Part shown: positions 23,236 to 31,611 of the stretch, piece after piece | Position numbering within the stretch: the stretch's first letter is position 1 | Layout: every line of letters starts with the position of its first letter | Assembly (NCBI GenBank): GCA_904501895.1 | Contig: CAJGCX010000006.1 | Span: 1-31,798, forward strand | Length of the DNA stretch: 31,798 bases | DNA from: Clostridiaceae bacterium | GTDB taxonomy: Bacteria > Bacillota > Clostridia > Oscillospirales > Acutalibacteraceae | Direction: 5' to 3' | Notes under the pieces: model-generated | What the model saw: the letters and a program-made list of their open reading frames with translations, nothing else | What the model was told of the DNA's origin: nothing | Databases searched by the model: none | Translations under genes and position numbers: made by a program

Positions 23236-24198
23236 GTGTTTGAACAGGTTATAAGCGTTGACAGAATGGAGCAAACTGTCAGTCTTTTTGGCAGCTTTGA
23301 TGAAAACATCAGACTTATTGAATCACAATATAATGTAAGGGTTATCAGTCGTGGTTCTGAAATCAAGGTCAGTGGTGATGCTGAAAATGTTTCAAGGGCC
23401 GTAAGGGCTATTAACGGACTTTTAATGCTTATTAATCGTGGTGAGGCTTTGTCGGAGCAGAATGTAAGATACGTTTTATCTCTCGTAAATGAGGGTAATG
23501 AGGACAAGCTTACTGAAATGACAGGTGACTGTGTCTGCATTACTGCAAAGGGCAAGCCCATTAAGCCTAAAACTCTTGGTCAGAAAAGATACCTTGAATG
23601 TATCAAAAATAATACAATTACACTTGGTGCAGGACCTGCAGGTACAGGTAAAACTTATCTTGCAGTTGCAATGGCAGTTAATGCCTTCCGTGCAAAGGAA
23701 ATCAATCGTATTATTTTAACAAGACCTGCTGTTGAAGCCGGTGAAAAGTTAGGCTTCCTACCGGGTGATTTACAGCAAAAGGTTGACCCATATCTTCGAC
23801 CATTATATGATGCACTTTTCGATATGCTCGGTGCTGAAAGCTTTCAGCGTTATCAGGAAAGAGGCAGTATTGAAGTAGCACCACTTGCTTATATGCGAGG
23901 TCGTACACTTGATGACAGCTTTATAATCCTTGACGAAGCGCAGAATACTACAAGAGAGCAGATGAAAATGTTCTTAACTCGTCTTGGCTTTAACTCAAAA
24001 ATTGTTGTAACAGGTGATATTACACAGATTGACTTGCCTGACGGTAAAAAATCTGGTCTTGTTGAGGCAATGAAAATTCTCAAGGGAATTGACGATATTG
24101 CAATAAATGTTTTTACAGAAAAGGATGTCGTAAGACATCGTCTTGTTCAGGATATTATTAAGGCGTATGAAAAACAGGAGATGAAAAAGAATAAATGA
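23236..24198 (+). CDS. phoH: PhoH-like ATPase
   Basis: 320 residues from a GTG at 23236, set by AGGTGAG five bases upstream. An N-terminal KH-like region (about 1-100) precedes the PhoH ATPase domain with Walker A GPAGTGKT at 133-140, Walker B IILDEAQN and GDITQIDLP. PhoH-like proteins are thought to act in RNA metabolism, a view supported by their constant linkage with ybeY; the precise reaction is not established. Its TGA overlaps the ybeY ATG (ATGA), so the two are translationally coupled. Confidence 0.93.
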   Translation: MFEQVISVDRMEQTVSLFGSFDENIRLIESQYNVRVISRGSEIKVSGDAENVSRAVRAINGLLMLINRGEALSEQNVRYVLSLVNEGNEDKLTEMTGDCVCITAKGKPIKPKTLGQKRYLECIKNNTITLGAGPAGTGKTYLAVAMAVNAFRAKEINRIILTRPAVEAGEKLGFLPGDLQQKVDPYLRPLYDALFDMLGAESFQRYQERGSIEVAPLAYMRGRTLDDSFIILDEAQNTTREQMKMFLTRLGFNSKIVVTGDITQIDLPDGKKSGLVEAMKILKGIDDIAINVFTEKDVVRHRLVQDIIKAYEKQEMKKNK

Positions 24199-24701
24199 AC
24201 GAGAAATTAAGAGTAATAATTGACAATAAACAGAATGTAATGAAAATTCCGACAGGTGTAAGAATGCTTATCCGTCGTTGCTGTAAGGCTGTGCTTGTTC
24301 ACGAGGGCTTTACAGATTTGGCTGAAATCAGCGTTTCAATCGTTGACGATGCAACTATTCACGAATTAAACTTAAAGCATCGTGGAATGGACAAGAGTAC
24401 AGACGTGCTTTCATTCCCATTAGGTGAAAATGGCGTTTATGACATTAACCACGACACAGGTGCACTTCTTTTAGGAGATATTATTATTTCCATTGAACAC
24501 GCTTATGACCAGGCTGAAAAATATGGCCACACTCTTCAGCGTGAAATCGGATTTTTAACTGTACACTCACTTCTTCACCTTCTTGGCTATGACCACGAAA
24601 ACGGTGGACTTGAGGCAGTTAAGATGAGAGAAAAGGAAGAAGCAGTTCTTACAAAAATAGGACTTAAGAGAAATGGAAGCTACTACTTTGATGAGGAGTA
24701 A
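24195..24701 (+). CDS. ybeY: Endoribonuclease YbeY (16S rRNA maturation)
   Basis: 168 residues. YbeY is a zinc metallo-endoribonuclease in rRNA 3'-end maturation and ribosome quality control. The metal motif H-x3-H-x5-H is complete: His124, His128 and His134 in HSLLHLLGYDH. TDVLSFPLG (69-77) is the second family motif. The start overlaps the phoH stop by four bases. Placed with era, which acts on the same 16S rRNA end. Confidence 0.96.
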   Translation: MNEKLRVIIDNKQNVMKIPTGVRMLIRRCCKAVLVHEGFTDLAEISVSIVDDATIHELNLKHRGMDKSTDVLSFPLGENGVYDINHDTGALLLGDIIISIEHAYDQAEKYGHTLQREIGFLTVHSLLHLLGYDHENGGLEAVKMREKEEAVLTKIGLKRNGSYYFDEE

Positions 24702-24704
24702 ATA

Positions 24705-25184
24705 ATGAAAAGTCTTATAAAAAGCTTTGGTTATGCCTTTGAGGGTATATTCACAGCAATCAAAAAAGAACGGAATATGCGAATACATATTGTCTGTATG
24801 ATTTATATGTTCTTTTTCCTTTTTACATTTGATTTTTTTGAAATAACGAGAACACAGCTTGCAATTCTCTTTATCGCTTGTGGACAGGTTATTGCAGCGG
24901 AGCTTATCAATACTGCAATCGAGGCGGTTATTGATGCGCAGGGTGAGGAGCATACAAAATACGGAAAAATCGCAAAGGATTGTGCTGCAGGTGCAGTTCT
25001 TGTTTTCACAATTTTTGCAGTCCTTTGTGGTATAGCAATTATGTATCAGCCTTCGGCTTTTAAATTGCTTTTTGCATATTTTATAGAAAATCCATTGGCA
25101 ATAGTTTTATTTGCAATCTCAGTAGTAATTTTTACAATATTTATATTTAAAGGAATTCCTGTAAAGGATAAGGATAGAAAATGA
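24705..25184 (+). CDS. dgkA: Diacylglycerol/undecaprenol kinase, DgkA family
   Basis: 159 residues with four predicted membrane segments. Gram-positive members mostly phosphorylate undecaprenol, recycling the lipid carrier used by MraY. Core motifs are present: Glu66 and NTAIE (69-73), and AKDCAAGAV (90-98). The family core usually ends near residue 120-125; here a further hydrophobic segment of about 35 residues and a short basic tail follow. GAGGAG lies before the ATG, and the stop overlaps the era start (ATGA). Confidence 0.9.
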   Translation: MKSLIKSFGYAFEGIFTAIKKERNMRIHIVCMIYMFFFLFTFDFFEITRTQLAILFIACGQVIAAELINTAIEAVIDAQGEEHTKYGKIAKDCAAGAVLVFTIFAVLCGIAIMYQPSAFKLLFAYFIENPLAIVLFAISVVIFTIFIFKGIPVKDKDRK

Positions 25185-26074
25185 ATACTCCAAAAACCGC
25201 TTTTATAGCAATAGTAGGAAAAGCCAACGTTGGCAAATCATCAATTCTCAATAAGCTTTTAGGAACAAAAATTGCAATCGTTTCCTCAAAGCCACAGACA
25301 ACACGTACACGAATTATGGGTGTCCTTACAACTGACGATAATGTTCAGCTTGTATTTACCGATACACCTGGTTTCCATAAGCCAAAAACAAAGCTTGGTG
25401 AAAAAATGGTTAAGGCAGTGAGTGACAGTATTGACGGTGTTGATGCTTGTCTTTTGGTTGTTGAGCCTGAAGGTGAGCTTAATCCTGCCGAGCTTGAGCT
25501 TATTGAAAAAATCAAAAAGGGTAAGAATCCTGTAATCCTTGCAATCAATAAAATTGATACTGTTAAGGAAAAGCAGAATCTTGTGTCAAGAATTGCAGAA
25601 ATGACAGAATATTATAATTTTGATGCCATTGTCCCTGTGTCTGCACAGACAAATTATGGTATCGATGCACTTCTTGATGAATTAAAGAAGCTTGCATTTG
25701 AGTCAGAGCACTTTTTCCCTGACGATACACTTACTGACCAGCCTGAAAGAGTTCTTGCAGGTGAAATTATCCGTGAAAAGATGCTAAGACTTCTTGATAA
25801 GGAAATTCCACACGGTACTGCAGTAAGTATTGAAAAAATGCGTGAGCGTAGTGACGGAATTATGGATGTTGAAGCAACAATTTTCTGTGAGCGTGACAGT
25901 CATAAGGGTATTATCATCGGTAAGGGTGGTAATATGCTTAAAAAGATTTCAACTTATGCTCGTCAGGATATGGAAAGTTTCTTCGGTTGCAAAATCAACC
26001 TTCAATGCTGGGTAAAGGTAAAAGAAGGCTGGCGTAACCGTGAAGGACTTATCCACAATTTCGGATTAGATTAA
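25181..26074 (+). CDS. era: GTPase Era
   Basis: 297 residues, the normal length. Era binds the 3' end of 16S rRNA and checks small-subunit assembly. GTPase motifs: GKANVGKS (13-20), DTPG (61-64) and NKID near 122-125. The C-terminal KH domain has IIIGKGGNMLKKIS near 242-256. Start and stop overlap dgkA by four bases. Confidence 0.97.
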   Translation: MNTPKTAFIAIVGKANVGKSSILNKLLGTKIAIVSSKPQTTRTRIMGVLTTDDNVQLVFTDTPGFHKPKTKLGEKMVKAVSDSIDGVDACLLVVEPEGELNPAELELIEKIKKGKNPVILAINKIDTVKEKQNLVSRIAEMTEYYNFDAIVPVSAQTNYGIDALLDELKKLAFESEHFFPDDTLTDQPERVLAGEIIREKMLRLLDKEIPHGTAVSIEKMRERSDGIMDVEATIFCERDSHKGIIIGKGGNMLKKISTYARQDMESFFGCKINLQCWVKVKEGWRNREGLIHNFGLD

Positions 26075-26130
26075 TTTACCACTTATATTCTGTGCTTTCC
26101 AAGGCAAATTACTAATGGTAGGTGATTAAC

Positions 26131-26298
26131 TTGGATAGTATGGCAATATGGAGCAGATTTACCCAGAGTGGTAGCGTTGAGGATTATCTGATGTACAAAA
26201 GGGCAACAGATAACAAAAAGAAACCATTGTTTGACGGAGAACCTGAATATGAGGACGAATACGGATGGTCTGATACTCAAGGAACAAAATATTGGTGA
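26131..26298 (+). CDS. yqzL: YqzL-like small protein between era and recO
   Basis: 55 residues from a TTG at 26131 with AGGTGA five bases upstream; an ATG at 26140 is too far from that site (14 bases). The protein begins MDSMAIWSRFTQSGSVEDYL, which fits the short YqzL family (a Trp, then x-Phe-x-x-(S/T)-Gly-x-Val-x-x-Tyr-Leu), and YqzL genes lie between era and recO in Firmicutes. After that the protein has a basic stretch and an acidic end, longer than the usual 45-50 residues. Its last 50 bases overlap recO in another frame. Function unknown. The 56 bases between era and this gene hold nothing else I can name. Confidence 0.75.
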   Translation: MDSMAIWSRFTQSGSVEDYLMYKRATDNKKKPLFDGEPEYEDEYGWSDTQGTKYW

Positions 26299-26989
26299 AA
26301 AAGACAAGCTCGTTACGGTATTAACACGCCACAACGGGCTTGTACGTGCTTTTGTACGAGGAGCAAAATCCGTCAAGAATCGCAAAAACAGTTCAACGGG
26401 AATGTTCTGTTTTTCAAAGCTTTCTCTCTATAAAACAAAGGATACATATATAATAGATGAGGCTGAGCCTATCGAACTATTTTTTGAATTGCGAAATGAT
26501 TTGGAAAAACTGAGCCTTGCACAGTATTTTTCAGAGCTTGTCTTAACTCTTGTGCAGGAGGAAGAGCCTGCTGAGGAGTATTTAAGACTTATTCTCAACT
26601 CACTTCATTTTCTTGCGAAGAATAAAATGCCCAATGAACAGGTAAAGGCGATTACAGAGCTTCGCATTATGTGTATTGCAGGTTTTATGCCTAATCTTGT
26701 TGCCTGTGACAGATGTGGTGAATACGAAACGGAAACAATGTATTTTGATGTTGAGGACGGTTTGCTTTACTGTGAAAACTGTGTCCCATCTGATATGATT
26801 TTTCAGCTTGATATAGGACTTATAAAGGCACTTCGTCATATTGCATTTTCCGATTTTGAGAAAATTTATTCATTTAAAATGGAAGAATACGCACTTCCTG
26901 ATTTATCGTACATAACAGAAAAGTATCTACTTTCTAAATTGCAAAGGAACTTTAAAACATTAGAATTCTATAAGGAAATAGTAAAATGA
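26249..26989 (+). CDS. recO: DNA repair protein RecO
   Basis: 246 residues from the ATG at 26249, nine bases after GGAG; the frame is open to a TTG at 26231 without a site of its own. The family start (TDGLILKEQNIGEKDKLVTV) then falls at residues 5-24. RecO helps load RecA in recombinational repair: an N-terminal OB fold, then a helical domain with a four-Cys zinc site at Cys153, Cys156, Cys175 and Cys178. The start lies inside the yqzL-like gene and the stop overlaps mutS2 (ATGA). Confidence 0.92.
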   Translation: MRTNTDGLILKEQNIGEKDKLVTVLTRHNGLVRAFVRGAKSVKNRKNSSTGMFCFSKLSLYKTKDTYIIDEAEPIELFFELRNDLEKLSLAQYFSELVLTLVQEEEPAEEYLRLILNSLHFLAKNKMPNEQVKAITELRIMCIAGFMPNLVACDRCGEYETETMYFDVEDGLLYCENCVPSDMIFQLDIGLIKALRHIAFSDFEKIYSFKMEEYALPDLSYITEKYLLSKLQRNFKTLEFYKEIVK

Positions 26990-29367
26990 ACAAACATTAT
27001 ATTTCACTTGAACTTGATAAAATACTTAAAATGCTGTCTGATACGGCAAGTAGTGAGGATGCAAAGGCAAAGGCACTTGAAATAAAGCCGTTGACAGATT
27101 ATTTTGAGGTACTTGAGTTGCTTGATAAAACTGAAGCAGCTTACATATTTATTGCCAAATTCGGTGCACCGTCATTCGGTGGACTTCAGAATGTTAATAA
27201 TGCCTTAAGCAGAGCTTCTGCCGGTGGCTCATTATCGGCAGGTGAGCTTTTAAAAATTGCTGTAACACTTAAAATTATTCGTGGCATTACTATCTGGCAC
27301 GATAAATGTGCAGGTATGCAGACAAGTCTTGATGATTTGTTCAATTCTCTTTATCCTAACAAATACCTTGAGGAAAAGATTACAAACGCCATTATTTCCG
27401 AAACAGAAATCAGTGACAATGCTTCACCGGAGCTTAAGGAAATAAGACGAAAAAAGCGTCATTATGAAAATAAAATCCGTGAACAGCTTGATTCTATGAT
27501 TCACTCAAATCATTATTCAAAAGCACTTCGTGACGGAATTGTGACACAGCGTAATGGTCGATTTGTTGTGCCTGTCAAGGCTGAGCACAGAGGTGAGGTC
27601 GCAGGTATGGTGCACGATACCTCAGGTAGTGGTGCAACTGTATTCATTGAGCCTGCAGCAGTTGTTGAAGCAAATAACGAAATCAAGGTCCTTGAAAGTC
27701 GTGAGCAGGATGAAATCGAAAGAATTCTTCTTGAGCTTTCAGGAATGGCAGGGGAATTTGAGGATACAATTAAAATCAGCTTTGAAGCTGCCGTTATGCT
27801 TGACCTGATTTTTGCAAAGGCACATCTTGCTTATAAAATGAAGGCAAGTCGTCCTATACTTAATAATGAGGGTGAAATTCTTCTTAAAAAAGCAAGGCAT
27901 CCACTCATTGACCCTAAAACAGTTGTGCCTGTAAATATTTCACTTGGTACTGATTTTGATTCTCTTGTAATCACAGGTGCAAATACAGGTGGTAAAACTG
28001 TTTCAATCAAAACAATCGGTCTTTTAACACTTATGGCTGAATGCGGACTTATGCTTCCCGTTACTGATAACAGTAAGATTTCAGTTTTCCAAAATGTCCT
28101 TGCTGATATCGGTGATGAGCAGAGTATTGAGCAGTCCCTTTCCACATTCTCTGCACATATGTCAACAATAGTTGATATTTTAAAAACTGCAGACGACAGA
28201 AGCCTTGTTCTTATTGACGAATTGGGAGCAGGTACTGACCCTGTTGAGGGTGCTGCACTTGCAGTTGCAATTCTTGAAAACTTAAGACAAAAGGGTGCAA
28301 AGATTGCATCAACAACTCACTATTCAGAATTAAAGGAATATGCCCTTAAAACTGACAGAGTTGAAAACGGTTGTTGCGAATTTGATGTTGCATCCTTAAA
28401 GCCAACCTACAGACTTCTTATCGGTATGCCAGGTCGTTCAAATGCTCTTGCCATTGCAGGAAGACTTGGTATTGACGAAAGCATAACAGATTTTGCAAGG
28501 GCACTTATATCCGAAGAGGATACTCGTTTTGAGGATGCAGTTGATACTCTTGAAACTGCACGAAAAGCTCTTGAGGACGACAGACAGAAGCTTGAGGATG
28601 AAAAAATCGCAATTCTTTGTCAGAAGGAAAATGCCGAAAAAGCTCTTGAAAAAGCGAAGGCACAGAGTGAAAAGGAAATTGCCCGTGCAAAGCAGGATGC
28701 TGAAAGAATTGTAGAAAATGCCCGTCGTGCAGGAAATTCACTTCTTTTAGAAATCGAACAGCTTAAAAAAGAACAGGCAAAAACAAAGAATCTTCAGGAA
28801 ATCGCAAGAAAAGCCAAGGCTGCAATGGGTAAACAGCTTGATAAAATGGATGAAATCCAGAATGGCTTAATTGATGATGACGGAGATTACATTTTACCAC
28901 GACCACTAAAGTCAGGTGACAGAGTCTTTGTTAAAGCTCTCGGCGGTGAAGCAGAGGTTATTTCTGTTGATGAAAAGAAAAATACTGTTCAGGTGCAGTC
29001 AGGTATGATTAAGATGAAGGCAGATATTTCCGACATCCGTCTTCTTGGTGGTCAGAAGTCACAGAAAAAGCAGACAAGCCCTATGAGGACTGTCCATACA
29101 GGCTCATCAAAGGCTACAGCATCTTCAAATTCTTCAATAGATTTAAGAGGTAAAACTGTCGAGGAATCAATGCTTGACCTTGATACATTTATTGATAATA
29201 TTCTTCGCACAGGACTTAATGAAATCACAATTATTCACGGTAAGGGTACAGGTGCTCTGCGTAAGGGAATCCACGTTTATCTTCGTAAGCATCCTAATAT
29301 TCGCACCTTCCGTGTCGGTACATTCGGTGAGGGTGAAGAGGGCGTAACAATTGCCCAGCTTAAATAA
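26986..29367 (+). CDS. mutS2: MutS2 ATPase/endonuclease with Smr domain
   Basis: 793 residues, typical. MutS2 lacks the mismatch-recognition domain of MutS; known roles are suppression of recombination and rescue of collided ribosomes (RqcU). The ATPase core has Walker A GANTGGKT at 331-338 and Walker B VLIDELGAGTDP near 405-417. A long charged coiled coil (about 515-625) follows, then a KOW-like segment and the C-terminal Smr nuclease domain with DLRGKTVEE and HGKGTGALRKG. It overlaps recO by four bases. Confidence 0.96.
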   Translation: MNKHYISLELDKILKMLSDTASSEDAKAKALEIKPLTDYFEVLELLDKTEAAYIFIAKFGAPSFGGLQNVNNALSRASAGGSLSAGELLKIAVTLKIIRGITIWHDKCAGMQTSLDDLFNSLYPNKYLEEKITNAIISETEISDNASPELKEIRRKKRHYENKIREQLDSMIHSNHYSKALRDGIVTQRNGRFVVPVKAEHRGEVAGMVHDTSGSGATVFIEPAAVVEANNEIKVLESREQDEIERILLELSGMAGEFEDTIKISFEAAVMLDLIFAKAHLAYKMKASRPILNNEGEILLKKARHPLIDPKTVVPVNISLGTDFDSLVITGANTGGKTVSIKTIGLLTLMAECGLMLPVTDNSKISVFQNVLADIGDEQSIEQSLSTFSAHMSTIVDILKTADDRSLVLIDELGAGTDPVEGAALAVAILENLRQKGAKIASTTHYSELKEYALKTDRVENGCCEFDVASLKPTYRLLIGMPGRSNALAIAGRLGIDESITDFARALISEEDTRFEDAVDTLETARKALEDDRQKLEDEKIAILCQKENAEKALEKAKAQSEKEIARAKQDAERIVENARRAGNSLLLEIEQLKKEQAKTKNLQEIARKAKAAMGKQLDKMDEIQNGLIDDDGDYILPRPLKSGDRVFVKALGGEAEVISVDEKKNTVQVQSGMIKMKADISDIRLLGGQKSQKKQTSPMRTVHTGSSKATASSNSSIDLRGKTVEESMLDLDTFIDNILRTGLNEITIIHGKGTGALRKGIHVYLRKHPNIRTFRVGTFGEGEEGVTIAQLK

Positions 29368-29370
29368 ATA

Positions 29371-29399
29371 TTGAAAATCAATCAGAAATATGATAAAAT
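29371..29399 (+). promoter_or_regulatory. Promoter for the small lipoprotein gene
   Basis: -35 TTGAAA (29371-29376), 17-base spacer, -10 TAAAAT (29394-29399). It starts four bases after the mutS2 stop and about 30 bases before the lipoprotein ATG, so the lipoprotein can be expressed by itself. Confidence 0.65.
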
Positions 29400-29427
29400 A
29401 TTCAAAACAGTTTAAGGAGATTTGTCT

Positions 29428-29721
29428 ATGAATAAAAAGATTATACTTGTAGTTGCAATATTACTTATTATTGCAGTTGTCTTTGTTGCTTGTAAGGGCA
29501 AGGAGGATGTGGAAACAACAACTGAATCAACAACAAAAGCGGAGGAAACAACAGAATTAATACTCCAGGATTTTTCTGACGGTGATACACCACCACCTAT
29601 AATTCCTGAGGTTTTTGACGATAATGCTACTGCAGGCGAGGACGATGTTATCATAATTGGCGGTCAGGAAAATAGTGACTCTGAAGATAGTATCAGCTGG
29701 GAAGAAATTGTTGGAAAATAA
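29428..29721 (+). CDS. Small acidic lipoprotein, function unknown
   Basis: 97 residues from the ATG at 29428, seven bases after AAGGAGA; an in-frame TTG at 29422 is not favoured. A short basic start and a hydrophobic stretch (5-21) end in FVAC with Cys22, a plausible although not perfect lipobox. The mature part is acidic and low in complexity: Thr and Glu rich (about 27-45), then Asp, Glu, Pro and Gly, with no recognisable domain. It is probably an anchored extracytoplasmic linker-like protein. The base composition does not differ visibly from its neighbours. Confidence 0.7.
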   Translation: MNKKIILVVAILLIIAVVFVACKGKEDVETTTESTTKAEETTELILQDFSDGDTPPPIIPEVFDDNATAGEDDVIIIGGQENSDSEDSISWEEIVGK

Positions 29722-29724
29722 CTC

Positions 29725-29753
29725 TTGACAAACACATATTTATTTAGTATAAT
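29725..29753 (+). promoter_or_regulatory. Consensus sigma-A promoter of the ylxM-ffh-rpsP operon
   Basis: TTGACA (29725-29730), exactly 17 bases, TATAAT (29748-29753): a perfect match at all twelve positions. The start point, about seven bases after the -10, would be near 29760, inside the left arm of the hairpin at 29756-29787. Confidence 0.9.
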
Positions 29754-29755
29754 GT

Positions 29756-29794
29756 CGTTCTGTAAAGTGAATGTGCTTTACAGAACGATTTTTT
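29756..29794 (+). terminator. Terminator-like inverted repeat overlapping the +1 of the ylxM promoter
   Basis: CGTTCTGTAAAG (29756-29767) and CTTTACAGAACG (29776-29787) pair perfectly over 12 bases around an 8-base loop, followed by A and TTTTTT (29789-29794). RNA coming from upstream would carry the whole stem; RNA starting near 29760 would lack its first four or so bases. It may also be an operator at DNA level. Confidence 0.75.
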
Positions 29795-29814
29795 ATTGAA
29801 GGGTAGGTGGCCAT

Positions 29815-30177
29815 GTGGCAAACAGTATTGAAATCACAATGCTTCTTGATTTATACGGTGAAGCATTAACTGTTAAACAGCGTGATTATCTTAACTTTTA
29901 CTACAATGACGACCTTTCTCTTTCTGAAATCGCTGAAAATGAGGGAATTACACGACAGGGTGTCCGTGACGCTATCAAAAGAGCTGAAACATTGCTTTTC
30001 GATATGGAATCAAAGCTTAAGTTTTCACAAAAGCTTGAAAAGTTTCAATCAGGACTGGATGAGATTATCAAATATGCTGATGAGATTAATGAGCATAATT
30101 TATCCTGTGGTCTTTCCCGTGAAATCAATGACAAAACAGTTAAGATAAAGTCAATTGCACTTTCCTTGACAGAATAG
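29815..30177 (+). CDS. ylxM: YlxM family DNA-binding protein (UPF0122)
   Basis: 120 residues from a GTG at 29815, fixed by AGGTGG (29805-29810) four bases upstream; an ATG at 29813 is in another frame. YlxM has a sigma-70 region-4-like helix-turn-helix: LTVKQRDYLNFYYNDDLSL (18-36) and IAENEGITRQGVRDAIKRAE (39-58). The C-terminal half is helical. It is found next to ffh in Firmicutes and is thought to take part in SRP function or regulation; the role is not settled. Its stop overlaps the ffh ribosome-binding site. Confidence 0.92.
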   Translation: MANSIEITMLLDLYGEALTVKQRDYLNFYYNDDLSLSEIAENEGITRQGVRDAIKRAETLLFDMESKLKFSQKLEKFQSGLDEIIKYADEINEHNLSCGLSREINDKTVKIKSIALSLTE

Positions 30178-30185
30178 GAGGAATT

Positions 30186-31553
30186 ATGGCATTTGAAGGT
30201 TTATCCGATAGACTTGAATCCGCTTTTCAAAGACTGAAAAGTAAAGGAAGTCTTAATGAAAAAGACGTCAGAGAAGCAATGCGTGAGGTTCGTTTAGCCC
30301 TCCTTGAAGCTGACGTTAACTATAAGGTTGCCAAGGACTTTACAGCAAAGGTAACTGAGCGTGCAATCGGTGCTCAGGTTATGGAAAGTCTTACACCTGC
30401 ACAGATGGTTATCAAAATCGTTAATGAAGAGCTTACTGAGCTTATGGGTGGTACTCAGACAAGACTTGCTTATGCAAGCCATCCACCAACAGTTATTATG
30501 ATGTGTGGTCTTCAGGGTTCTGGTAAAACAACTCACTGTGCAAAGATTGCAAGAAAGCTTAAAAATGAAAATCACAGACCGTTGCTTGTTGCTTGTGACA
30601 TTTATCGTCCTGCTGCTATTAAGCAGTTGCAGGTTGTCGGTGAGCAGGTTGGCGTTCCTGTTTTCGAGATGGGACAGACAAATCCTGTTACAATCGCAAA
30701 GGAAGCAATTAAGCTTGCAAAGGATAAGGGCTATGATTACGTCTTTATCGATACAGCCGGTCGTCTTCATATTGATACAGAGCTTATGAACGAGCTTAAA
30801 AACATTAAGAGTGAGGTTCATCCTCATGAAATTCTTCTTGTTATTGATGCAATGCTCGGTCAGGATGCTGTAACAGTTGCAAGTACATTTAATGACGAGC
30901 TTGGTATTGACGGTCTTGTTCTTACAAAAATGGATGGTGACACCCGTGGTGGTGCTGCACTTTCAGCAAGAGCAGTTACAGGTAAGCCTATTAAATTTGT
31001 CGGTATGGGTGAAAAGCTTGATGAGCTTGACTATTTCTACCCTGACCGTATGGCTAACCGAATTCTCGGTATGGGTGACGTGCTTTCTCTTATTGAAAAG
31101 GCTGAAATTGCCCTCGATGAGAAAAAGGCAGCAAAGCTTGAGGCTAATCTTCGTAAAAACAAGTTTGACCTTGAGGATTTGCTTGACCAGTTTGAACAGA
31201 TTAACAGAATGGGTAGTATGAAGGATATTCTTTCAATGCTTCCCGGTGTTAATAAAAAGCTTAAGGATGTTGATGTTGACGAGCGTCAGCTTGACAGATT
31301 GAAGGCTATTATCCTTTCAATGACACCAAAGGAAAGACGAAATCCTGATATTATCAACCCTTCACGTAAGCGTCGAATTGCTAACGGTTGCGGTATGCAG
31401 GTTGAGGATGTTAACAGACTTCTTAATCAGCATCGTCAGATGCAGAAAATGGTAAAACAGATGAATTCCGGTAAGATGCGTCGTCAGCTCAAGCGTATGG
31501 GCGGAATGGGCGGCTTCGGCGGAATGGGTGGTCCTAACGGATTCCCGATGTAA
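30186..31553 (+). CDS. ffh: Signal recognition particle protein Ffh (SRP54)
   Basis: 455 residues. Ffh binds 4.5S/6S RNA and signal sequences and delivers ribosomes to FtsY at the membrane. After the N-terminal helical domain come the G domain motifs GLQGSGKT (108-115), DTAGRLH near 191-197 and TKMDGDTRGGAALS near 245-258. The M domain is rich in Met and carries NPSRKRRIANG, part of the RNA-binding region. The tail is Gly and Met rich (GGMGGFGGMGG). In the P-loop the residue after GKTT is His where Thr or Val is more usual. AGGAGG overlaps the ylxM stop. Confidence 0.97.
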   Translation: MAFEGLSDRLESAFQRLKSKGSLNEKDVREAMREVRLALLEADVNYKVAKDFTAKVTERAIGAQVMESLTPAQMVIKIVNEELTELMGGTQTRLAYASHPPTVIMMCGLQGSGKTTHCAKIARKLKNENHRPLLVACDIYRPAAIKQLQVVGEQVGVPVFEMGQTNPVTIAKEAIKLAKDKGYDYVFIDTAGRLHIDTELMNELKNIKSEVHPHEILLVIDAMLGQDAVTVASTFNDELGIDGLVLTKMDGDTRGGAALSARAVTGKPIKFVGMGEKLDELDYFYPDRMANRILGMGDVLSLIEKAEIALDEKKAAKLEANLRKNKFDLEDLLDQFEQINRMGSMKDILSMLPGVNKKLKDVDVDERQLDRLKAIILSMTPKERRNPDIINPSRKRRIANGCGMQVEDVNRLLNQHRQMQKMVKQMNSGKMRRQLKRMGGMGGFGGMGGPNGFPM

Positions 31554-31611
31554 TGTATATAACACAAATGTGTTTATAAAATAAATTTTTATATATTTGG
31601 AGGAAACAAAA

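Noticed and set aside
26075..26130. Start of the yqzL-like gene further upstream, or a terminator after era
   Set aside because: No in-frame start with a ribosome-binding site before 26131 and no stable stem with a T run.
30294..30827. Open frame of 177 codons on the minus strand opposite ffh
   Set aside because: A shadow of the G domain of ffh; Cys, Asn and Leu rich with no motif.
31554..31611. Terminator between ffh and rpsP
   Set aside because: The AACACA/TGTGTT hairpin is short with a two-base loop and no T run; the genes are normally co-transcribed.
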